Assembly: GCA_964392385.1 (NCBI GenBank)
Contig: CAYMPR010000013.1
Span: 1-29,982, forward strand
Direction of reading: 5' to 3'
DNA: 29,982 nt
Source of the DNA: MWEH01 sp964392385
Lineage (GTDB): Bacteria; Bacillota; Clostridia; Christensenellales; DTU072
In this document: positions 8,920-16,162 of the stretch, piece by piece
How positions within the stretch are numbered: the first letter of the stretch is position 1
How the letters are laid out: each line of letters opens with the position of its first letter
The notes under the pieces: model-generated
Told to the model about the DNA's origin: nothing
The model's database searches: none
What the model saw: only the letters and a program-made list of their open reading frames with translations
Position numbers and translations under genes: made by a program

Positions 8920-11382
8920 ATGTTTAAATTTATACTAAAAAGCTCATTCTCTAAACCTTTAACTGCTTGTGCTACAATTTTTGTAATTGCTCTTGCGGTT
9001 GTTTTACTTTACTCTATTTTTAACTTTAATTTAGCTGTTGAAGACTATTATTTTGGTGAAAGTGACCCTGAGGCTGGCAGTAGCAATATTATCATATCGA
9101 ATAGTGCTTCTGAAGGAAGCAATTTTGTGCCCCTTGGAAACTTAAAGGAAAGAACTGACATAAATTATGCAATTGGCTCCATATCTTTATATTGCATGTA
9201 TGAAAATGGAGAACAAGAAGAAGCTATATATCTTAGAACTTTTGAAAAAATTGAACTTGAAATGCTTCACGACATTTCCCCCATTCGTCCAAGTGATGCA
9301 GATATATCAAAAATACTAATGGATAGCATAATAGTCTCAGATACTTTTGCAAAAAGCAATGACTTAGATATAGGCGAATCTATTACCTTTTCTGCCCTTG
9401 GAAAAGAAATAGTGTTTTATGTAGGGATAATAGCCGAGGATAATGGATATTTTTATAACAATCCAAATGTAATTGTGGGCGTTAGCAGCTATATATCACA
9501 ACAAATGGGATGGAATTTAGGAAAAATTTACAACAACATATATATTTCAACTAAAGATGGCGTAAATATAGAAAATCTTATTGATGAGCTATCTATATCG
9601 CCCAATTATCTAAACTCTTCCGTTAAGCTTTCATATGATGCTAAAGATACTTTAGAAAGAACCAGAATATATACTACTCTATTTGATTTTGCTTCCGCAG
9701 CAATTATTTTGATTGCTCTTATCATAGTTTTTAAGCTTTATGAAATTATGTTTTATAGGAAACTTGATGAAACTATTAAGCTAAGAGTCATTGGCCTTAG
9801 CGCTTCTAAGAATATTATTTACTATTCCCTCGAAACCTTAATCTTAAGCTCACTTGGAGCACTTCTCGGAGCTTTAGTCGCTGTTCCATCATTTAATTTT
9901 ATGGTCTCCTCTGCTCTTCCTAGTTCAAATGTAGACTTTTCATTTATATATTTAATGATTGCTGTTTTAAGTATTATTTTCCTAAGCGTAATTATTAGTC
10001 TACTCCCAATAGTTCAATCAACTAAAAAAAGTATTAGAGAAAACATGGCATATTCTAAATCACCTCGAAAAAAATATCGTCTTTTTATACCACTAATTCT
10101 TCTCCTTGTATATATAACCCTTCTAATTTTAGAAAGTACAATTAACTCATTACGGGGGATTATAGGAGTTACTAATACAATCTTTTCTTTAATTGTAATT
10201 CCTTCCTTAATCCCACTTACTGTTAGATTTATTGGAAGTATCTTAAGAAAAATCCCTTCTAAAAACATAATATTATCTTCTTTATCAATTGGAAAATCCG
10301 AGAATTTAAACATTTCTCTTCAAATGCTGAGTATGGCCATAATGGTTGGGATTTTTGTTTTTAATTCATTAAACGTTATGGGTGGATATGCTAATTCTAC
10401 AAGATACTATGCAAGTGATAAGGTATTAATTGCAAATGCAGGTTCACTTACAGATACGGACCTATCAACTATTGGGGCTCTAGAGGGAATAGATAAGGTA
10501 ATACCCATAAACGAAATATATATGAATATTCGAATTACGGAGGACGATAGTTCAGTTTTTGTATGTGGCATAAAGGGCGAGGATTTGCCTTTTTATTACA
10601 ATTTGTCACTCTCTAGTGATCAAGATACCATTATTAATTCAATAAATAGCTTAGATAAAAGATATATTGTCGTATCTGATGCTATAAGATATGTAAACAA
10701 TTTATCAATTGGAGATATTGTTACTCTTTCTAATAAAGATTTTACTTATGACTACGAAATCTCTGGTTTTATTCAATCACATTATAAACAAGGCAATATT
10801 GTCTTTATTAATCCCATTTTAATGGCAAGTGATTATAAAACTGATAACTTAAATTATGTCTACATTACTGCTAAAGAGCCTAGTAGCTCTGCAGCCGATA
10901 TAAAAAATCTCTTACCTACTAAAAATATTTTGTCGGTTCCCCTTTCTAGCTTTGTCGAACCATTTCTTGAAACCCAATCATCAATGATAACCTTTGTTTT
11001 GAATTTTTCCATTTTTATGGAGTCTATTTTTTTCCTAGCAGTTATTGTTAACTCATTTAATGCAAAGCTACAGAGAAAAGGTGAAATCTTTAAGCTTCAA
11101 GTTCTTGGGTTAACAAAGAGCAATATATTTGTTCATTCTCTATTTGAATCAATATTGATTGGCTTGCCAATTTCCTTGCTTTCATTTGGAGCAGGAATAC
11201 TTATGCTATTTAGCTCGATTCATGGCACAATCTATTTTGATTTTTACCAGCCTTTTGTCTTTTTACCACTTGAATCGATCATAATTACATCCTGCTTTTT
11301 TATAGCCTTTGCTTTTATTCCTATTCTCTATTTCTTAATCAAGAGACCATCACTATCTTCAGCATCGATTAAGGATAAGTAA
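8920..11382 (+). CDS. FtsX-type ABC transporter permease with two FtsX domains
   Basis: An 820-residue membrane protein. Hydrophobic segments suggest ten membrane spans: one near residues 12-33, three around 250-365 (DFASAAIILIALIIVFKLYE and following), a pair around 385-445, one near 468-490 and three in the last 140 residues. Large extracytoplasmic domains lie between spans 1 and 2 (about 35-250) and between spans 7 and 8 (about 490-685). RKLDETIKLRVIGLSASK and RKGEIFKLQVLGLTKSN are the paired cytoplasmic coupling motifs of the two FtsX halves. This duplicated layout matches Bacillota permeases that work with a LolD-like ATPase, here the gene at 8163. No clear Shine-Dalgarno precedes the ATG at 8920 (only AAAAG), so expression may be lower or the start differently placed. 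Confidence 0.9.
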   Translation: MFKFILKSSFSKPLTACATIFVIALAVVLLYSIFNFNLAVEDYYFGESDPEAGSSNIIISNSASEGSNFVPLGNLKERTDINYAIGSISLYCMYENGEQEEAIYLRTFEKIELEMLHDISPIRPSDADISKILMDSIIVSDTFAKSNDLDIGESITFSALGKEIVFYVGIIAEDNGYFYNNPNVIVGVSSYISQQMGWNLGKIYNNIYISTKDGVNIENLIDELSISPNYLNSSVKLSYDAKDTLERTRIYTTLFDFASAAIILIALIIVFKLYEIMFYRKLDETIKLRVIGLSASKNIIYYSLETLILSSLGALLGALVAVPSFNFMVSSALPSSNVDFSFIYLMIAVLSIIFLSVIISLLPIVQSTKKSIRENMAYSKSPRKKYRLFIPLILLLVYITLLILESTINSLRGIIGVTNTIFSLIVIPSLIPLTVRFIGSILRKIPSKNIILSSLSIGKSENLNISLQMLSMAIMVGIFVFNSLNVMGGYANSTRYYASDKVLIANAGSLTDTDLSTIGALEGIDKVIPINEIYMNIRITEDDSSVFVCGIKGEDLPFYYNLSLSSDQDTIINSINSLDKRYIVVSDAIRYVNNLSIGDIVTLSNKDFTYDYEISGFIQSHYKQGNIVFINPILMASDYKTDNLNYVYITAKEPSSSAADIKNLLPTKNILSVPLSSFVEPFLETQSSMITFVLNFSIFMESIFFLAVIVNSFNAKLQRKGEIFKLQVLGLTKSNIFVHSLFESILIGLPISLLSFGAGILMLFSSIHGTIYFDFYQPFVFLPLESIIITSCFFIAFAFIPILYFLIKRPSLSSASIKDK

Positions 11383-11454
11383 TGTCCAAGTTTGTGAGTT
11401 TTGCTATTTTACTAAATGTTTGTTCCTATTTTACCTTTGTTCTGTTTTTCAATC

Positions 11455-11484
11455 TTTACAATAGATATTATTTAGTGATAAAAT
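11455..11484 (+). promoter_or_regulatory. Extended -10 promoter of the SGNH lipoprotein pair
   Basis: TTTACA (11455-11460), an 18-nt spacer, and TGATAAAAT (11476-11484) form a good promoter in the 136-nt spacer after the permease. The start would be near 11491, leaving a short leader of about 28 nt before the ATG at 11519. The two lipoprotein genes can therefore be transcribed separately from the ABC genes. Confidence 0.5.
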
Positions 11485-11518
11485 TGTAAGTAATTAGTTT
11501 ATATATATGGGGGGTTAT

Positions 11519-12538
11519 ATGAATAGGCTTTTTAAAATTCTTATTGTCTTTTTATGCCTATCTTTATTTGCATCCTGTCTAAGTTTACTTAGTGGTTGTG
11601 GCGAAGAGGAAGAAGTGGAAAGACTTAATGTTGTATTTTTGGGAGATTCTATTGGAGAAGGCATATTAGGCCCATCTCCTATTAATGAACGAGACTATTA
11701 TGGATATTATGGAGTAATTGGAAAAAGAAATAATTTCACTTACTATAATAGAGCAGTTTCTGGTCATAAAACCTCTCAAATGTTAGAGTTTATACAAAGA
11801 GAAGATGAAGGGGCATCGATGACACGCACCCATCTAATGGATGCAGACATTATTTCCATTTCAATACTAGGAAACGATTTATTGCAAAACGATTTAGGTT
11901 CACTAGTTGTTGATGCCTCACAAGGTGATTACTCAAGACCAGAGCAGTATCTCGCTTTAGCCGCAGTTGACTTTGCCACGATTATTGAGACCCTAAGAGG
12001 ATACAATCCCGATGTTGTTATTTTAATGCAAACTTTATATAACCCAGCAACACCTGAAAGCATTGTAATTTCCGAATCTAGAAAAACAGAGCTCACAGCT
12101 CTTGGCGTTGATTCAAGTCAATATAGAGTACTTGCTGGAAATATTTTGCAAATATTAAATGATATAATATACGACTATTTAGAAAATAACCCTGGCGCAT
12201 ATTATATAGTCGATGTTCACAAGGCTTTTAATGATATTTATGTTGCTGACAATGCTCGCGGAAATGCCCTATTTTATAACGATGATGTTCACCCCTCTAA
12301 TCAAGGCCATGCAGTTATAGCTGACACAATTCAATCTAAGCTCGAAGAACTTGGCTTAGCTGATAAAGATACTGCCCTATTTAAATATAAACAAATGAGA
12401 TTTTTACAAATGCAAAGACTCTATGCAGATACTGCAAATTTAACTCAAGCTGCTACTGAAATCTCAAGTGCTACATCTTGCTCTGAAGTTACGGAAATAT
12501 ATTTTAGACTTACTTTGGGCCTTACCCCTAAATATTAA
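11519..12538 (+). CDS. SGNH/GDSL hydrolase lipoprotein
   Basis: A 339-residue exported esterase-like protein. The signal sequence ends in lipobox LSGC (Cys27), followed by an acidic stretch GEEEEVE. SGNH blocks are complete: FLGDSIGEG gives the nucleophile Ser44, NRAVSGH (78-83) block II, LGND gives Asn119, and DDVHP gives the Asp255/His258 pair. Such enzymes remove acyl groups from polysaccharides, peptidoglycan or lipids; the substrate cannot be read here. I chose the ATG at 11519, not the in-frame ATG at 11507, because GGGGGG (11509-11514) lies between them and the MNRLFK start gives a standard signal peptide. The next lipoprotein starts 13 nt after the stop, indicating an operon. Confidence 0.88.
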   Translation: MNRLFKILIVFLCLSLFASCLSLLSGCGEEEEVERLNVVFLGDSIGEGILGPSPINERDYYGYYGVIGKRNNFTYYNRAVSGHKTSQMLEFIQREDEGASMTRTHLMDADIISISILGNDLLQNDLGSLVVDASQGDYSRPEQYLALAAVDFATIIETLRGYNPDVVILMQTLYNPATPESIVISESRKTELTALGVDSSQYRVLAGNILQILNDIIYDYLENNPGAYYIVDVHKAFNDIYVADNARGNALFYNDDVHPSNQGHAVIADTIQSKLEELGLADKDTALFKYKQMRFLQMQRLYADTANLTQAATEISSATSCSEVTEIYFRLTLGLTPKY

Positions 12539-12551
12539 TAAGGAGGATGAT

Positions 12552-13141
12552 ATGAAAAACAATATAAGGAAAATATTGATATTAACAATACTGCTTTCAA
12601 TGGTTTTTTCATCCATGTACCTTCTTACAGGGTGTGGGGAAGAAGAACCTAATCCAAACTATGTAGCGGAGGAAACAGAACTATTAATTTCTTCTGTCGA
12701 AGTAATGGCTTTTACAAACGAATTAACTTTTCTAATTTATGATAATAAAAAGAGTAAAATAGTTTTTACTCCAGAGGGCGAAGCCACAATAACACTATAT
12801 ATAAGGCCCGCTGCAATAGCTCTTGTAAATGCCTTCCTTTCTGAGGCTGATTTAAATGAAATAGGTATAATAGGAGTAAGCTTAGACGATTTCTTTGATG
12901 TATATCCCGCAGGAATATTCCCTGGATTTTCAGCTGACGACATTGCTGGAGGATTTGAGCTAATTCAAGCTGCCCTTAATCTTGAGCTTGTCGGCTTAAA
13001 CTTTGAAGATCCTGCCCTAGCGGAACTCGCAAGGTCTATACGAGAAGAAAGGACCTTACCAGAAGGTTTCCAGCTCCCCGCAGTTGAATATGCTCTTGAA
13101 ATAACGGCTCCATATGTAATAAGGGAACTTGAGTCTCCATA
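12552..13141 (+). CDS. Lipoprotein of unknown function (3' part lost in assembly gap)
   Basis: Starts at the ATG at 12552, 5 nt after AGGAGG (12541-12546). The signal peptide ends in lipobox LTGC (Cys28) and is followed by GEEEPNPN, very like the SGNH protein before it. About 168 mature residues can be read before the run of Ns: two short beta-rich stretches (NELTFLIYDN, GEATITLYIRP) and then an acidic helical region with Leu, Ala, Asp and Glu, ending at IRELESP. No known domain is recognised. Its mature N-terminus (VAEETELLISSVEVMAFTNE) faintly resembles that of the 863-residue lipoprotein at 5339. Any translation across or beyond the gap is artificial. Confidence 0.75.
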
Positions 13142-13241
13142 NNNNNNNNNNNNNNNNNNNNNNNNNNNNNNNNNNNNNNNNNNNNNNNNNNNNNNNNNNN
13201 NNNNNNNNNNNNNNNNNNNNNNNNNNNNNNNNNNNNNNNNN
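13142..13241. other. Assembly gap of 100 Ns
   Basis: Exactly 100 undetermined bases, the usual placeholder for a scaffold gap of unknown true length. It truncates two convergent genes, the plus-strand lipoprotein at 12552 and the minus-strand symporter ending here, so both 3' ends and any terminator between them are missing. Confidence 0.98.
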
Positions 13242-14575
13242 ATTACCTCAGCCATATTTTGTCCGTTATTAATTGCTGCGGTATAGGCTTCAGAATTATA
13301 GCCAAGTGCGCCACAAAGGAATATTCCTATTGCAACAGATAACGCATTTGAAAGCTTGGTTGATAGGGATAGAATGCTAAATTGAGTGCCTTCTTTTCTT
13401 TTCCCCGTTTGCCATTCTCTGTATTCAACAATATCAGTTGTCATTACTAGAGGTATATATGAATGCGAGGCATACATAAAGCCTATAAAGAACATGTATA
13501 TTAATATTGCCCCAACTGTTCTAAATGCAGCTCCACCAAAAGCATACAGTAAAAACGCAATAGTACTTACTATAAAGCCATAAAGGCCAAAGATGAAGAA
13601 TGTCTTTTTCTCGCCAAGCTTTTTAGTTATTTGAGGAATAAGAATAAGAAGTACCATTGCAGGAACAGCTGAAGTCGTTCCAAAAAGCCATGAAACTGAG
13701 CTTCCATAAACTGTGCCCATTCCAAGAAATGCTAAATTTATGCCATCTCTCATTAGTACAGTATGTGCTTGTACTGCAATTCCCATTGATATGTTTCTTG
13801 CAAAACCTAAAATATATGAAATAAAAACGATGATTATCATTTTATTTTCTTTAAGTTCTTTTTTTAGTTCTTTAAAAGAAACTTTTTCATCAGATTTATT
13901 TTCATACTTTTCTTTATTTTTAAAAACCATTAATATACCAAAAATTAGTGCAAGGGCACACATTATTCCAGAGGTAATATAATATTCTTTTTGAGTCATT
14001 GTGCCAGATCCAGTCATAAAACAAACTAGGGTTGCAAAAACACCAGGGAGTGCAAGCCCTACTGCTTTCATCATGTTTGACAGTCCTGCTGCAACGCTCC
14101 TTTCGGAAGCTACTGGTGAAAGACGTGCTAGCATACCTTGAGAAGGTATGTCAGATAAACTCATAAGTGAGTTCCAAAGTAGTGTAATAAAGGCGATGTA
14201 TATATATGCCCCAACGCTTGAAGTAAAAGGAATATATACAAACATAAGCATAGTTATAGCAACAAATGGAATTAGAGAAATCAAAATCCACGGTCTCATT
14301 TTTCCGCTTTTGAAATGAGACTTATCTATTAGGCTTCCGATAAAGAAATCTGCAAGTGAACTAACTATTTTGGCGCAAAGAATTATAGTTGCAATTATCA
14401 TTAAGCTAGAGGCACCGCCTAAAAGTGTGCCGTATCTTGCTGAATAAAATTCTGATTGATAGCTGTTTACAAAGCCAACTGCACTTTGTATGCCAAATAT
14501 TCCAAAGGCATATATCCAAGCAGCTCCAACCGAGAGTAGTGGTTTTACGCCTGTTTTTTGTTTTTTATCCCCCAT
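13242..14575 (-). CDS. GPH-family sugar/cation symporter (MFS), C-terminus lost in gap
   Basis: About 444 residues can be read, some ten or more membrane spans, before the gap removes the end. The segment ADFFIGSLIDK...GKMRPWI (75-96) after the second span is the loop 2-3 signature of the glycoside-pentoside-hexuronide:cation symporters (MelB family), and MTTDIVEYREWQTGKRKEGTQ is their C-half motif. These import sugars or glycosides with Na+ or H+. The first of the two conserved acidic positions (D-x3-D in the other GPH protein of this window, Asp94/Asp98) is Ser72 here, with only Asp76 kept. The ATG at 14575 has AGGGG 5 nt upstream. It lies 212 nt downstream of the DUF2804 gene, with its own possible operator. 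Substrate unknown. Confidence 0.88.
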
Positions 14576-14621
14576 TTTTTCCCCTTTATATTAATTTGTC
14601 CATTTGTCTTTATAGAATAAT

Positions 14622-14659
14622 ATTATAAATCTATCACAACTGACCCATATTGTATATGG
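14622..14659 (-). promoter_or_regulatory. Promoter region and palindromic operator of the truncated GPH symporter
   Basis: On the minus strand TATAAT (14627-14622) is a possible -10. The 15-bp palindrome CCATAT-TGT-ATATGG (14645-14659) lies where the -35 would be, and no good -35 sequence is seen. A dyad over the -35 suggests control by a sugar-responsive regulator. The rest of the 212-nt spacer to the DUF2804 stop shows nothing further. Confidence 0.4.
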
Positions 14660-14787
14660 TAAATTGCTTTTTAACTTAGATAAAATGCTAAAACCCTTTT
14701 TCGATAAAGACCATGTTACAAAATCCAATAGATAATAATAAACTTTTCTCCAGCTACAAAATTAATTTATTTGTAAGTTAAATGTTA

Positions 14788-15813
14788 CTACCAAAGGTTT
14801 TCTACGTATTCGCAAAAAGCATACATATCTTTAATTTCAAGGATGGTCCCATCATCAAGAACTACTGTACCATTGTAATACCCATGCACTTGATGACATT
14901 CCATTTTTAATAGACCCAAAAAGTCAGTTTTTGTATGGTTATCATAAAAAGGTGTCATTGTTAAATTGAATTTTCCATCATCAGACTTAAAAATCCAAGG
15001 TTCCATCCATCCTTTTGTCTTAGGGCACTCACTAACATCAACTGCGCCTATTTTATGGGCTTTACCTTCATAAAAAACGCAAGTTTCAGTGGCATTACTT
15101 TCATCTCCTATACCCCATGTAATTTCAAATCCAAACAACTTACCATCAATTTCAGTTGCTCCATTTCCCCAGTACCAATAGTTTTTGTGTGGCCATAATC
15201 CTCTTCCCCAATCGATGACACAATATGCATCTTTACCAAAGGTTATTTCCTTATCGCCAATCTTTACTTTTCCTTTTGCTTTCATGCCATTAATCTTTTG
15301 AGTGTAAAAGAATCTTCCAGGAAGTTCAAAGGGTGTAGCTATAGTTATGGATTCGTTATTTATGTTATTAGTTGCCTCAATATCAACTTCAAGCATCACA
15401 TCAGCTTTCCCACTAAAATATAATGATCTTTTTGTTTCAGTTACATCATACCTTATATGTTTACCGCCAATTTCATAATCTAACTCATATGGCTTTTCGC
15501 CATTTCTTGGCATGGGATATTTTTTCTTGGTACCAAAGGTAAGGCCCATTGCAGAATGTTTTTCTCCTGTTTTTAGATTAAATACGTCCGCACTAGCAAA
15601 AGATGCTATTGAAATGTTTGCAAAGTTAAGTTGAACTACCCATTCACCATCAGATACTTGATAAAAATCCCATTCCTTTACTCTCCAAAGTGGTGCAGTT
15701 ATATTTTCCCTATTATACTCAAATAGGTTATGCTTACACCAACCAGGGTTTAATAATTGTCCATTTTCATCAAGAAGCTTCGTTAAGGATGTAATTTCAT
15801 TTTGCTTACTCAT
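14788..15813 (-). CDS. DUF2804 family protein
   Basis: A 341-residue soluble protein without signal peptide. It matches the DUF2804 family as I know it: TPFELPGRFFYTQKINGM near residue 160 and the Trp-rich CVIDWGRGLWPHKNYWYWG near 195-215 are its hallmarks, with a length typical of the family. The Trp- and Tyr-rich beta-strand pattern fits the lipocalin-like, CrtC/AttH-related fold suggested for it; no biochemical role is established. The ATG at 15813 is preferred over the in-frame TTG at 15825 because GGAGGGG (15823-15817) lies 3-4 nt upstream of that ATG and would fall inside the longer form. It is followed on the same strand by the GPH symporter, so a link to uptake or sensing of a sugar-like or lipid compound is possible. 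Confidence 0.85.
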   Translation of the reverse strand: MSKQNEITSLTKLLDENGQLLNPGWCKHNLFEYNRENITAPLWRVKEWDFYQVSDGEWVVQLNFANISIASFASADVFNLKTGEKHSAMGLTFGTKKKYPMPRNGEKPYELDYEIGGKHIRYDVTETKRSLYFSGKADVMLEVDIEATNNINNESITIATPFELPGRFFYTQKINGMKAKGKVKIGDKEITFGKDAYCVIDWGRGLWPHKNYWYWGNGATEIDGKLFGFEITWGIGDESNATETCVFYEGKAHKIGAVDVSECPKTKGWMEPWIFKSDDGKFNLTMTPFYDNHTKTDFLGLLKMECHQVHGYYNGTVVLDDGTILEIKDMYAFCEYVENLW

Positions 15814-15851
15814 TTTCCCCTCCAATTTGTATTTTTACTTTAATTTGCTAA

Positions 15852-15890
15852 ATCAAACTATAGTTTAATCATATGACTATTTTATCACAA
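15852..15890 (-). promoter_or_regulatory. Promoter of DUF2804 gene with palindromic operator over the -10
   Basis: On the minus strand TTGTGA (15890-15885), a 17-nt spacer, and TAAACT (15867-15862) make a promoter. The perfect 12-bp palindrome AAACTATAGTTT (15855-15866) overlaps the -10, and it extends to an almost perfect 18-bp dyad at 15852-15869. This is where a repressor would block initiation. Confidence 0.5.
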
Positions 15891-16049
15891 AAAATGCTCG
15901 ATAAAAATATATAAGTTTAAATGTTTTAGTCATATTATGTGCCTTAAAAGAGAATATTTCTGGGTTTTCTTTTCTTTTGGAGCCAATTTTCTCCTCTTGT
16001 ACGCTCGCGTTATATATATTTACCTTAAAAATAACATAGTATTATACGT

Positions 16050-16078
16050 TTGCCACTATTTAATGTATATGGTAATAT
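16050..16078 (+). promoter_or_regulatory. Promoter of the fused ABC transporter
   Basis: TTGCCA (16050-16055), a 17-nt spacer, and TAATAT (16073-16078) preceded by TGG form a strong sigma-A-type promoter with extended -10. The predicted start is near 16085, leaving a leader of about 78 nt. Confidence 0.6.
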
Positions 16079-16100
16079 TTGCTTTATGAAAATATTTTAG

Positions 16101-16114
16101 AGAAAATGTTTTCT
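16101..16114. promoter_or_regulatory. Inverted repeat just downstream of the ABC promoter
   Basis: AGAAAA-TG-TTTTCT is a 6-bp inverted repeat about 16-30 nt after the predicted transcription start, a plausible operator position. GGGGGG follows at 16125-16130, well before the real ribosome binding site AAGGAG (16151-16156). Confidence 0.35.
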
Positions 16115-16162
16115 AGGCTTTCGTGGGGGGAAAGAGTTTAACTTTTAATCAAGGAGAAATCA

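Larger units (their letters stand above)
15814..16162. other. Divergent intergenic region between DUF2804 and the fused ABC transporter
   Basis: This 349-nt stretch carries the promoters of both divergent neighbours, listed separately at 15852-15890 and 16050-16114. The middle (about 15900-16045) is AT-rich with a CTCGCG patch near 16007; I see no reading frame with a ribosome binding site, no tRNA and no terminator in it. Confidence 0.5.

Noticed and set aside
12965..13286. Reading frames that run through the N block on both strands
   Set aside because: Translation across Ns of unknown number is artificial. The residues beyond the gap on each strand are antisense to the real genes there.
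15814..15825. TTG start giving a 345-residue DUF2804 protein
   Set aside because: The ribosome binding site GGAGGGG would lie inside the extra codons; the ATG at 15813 is correctly spaced from it.
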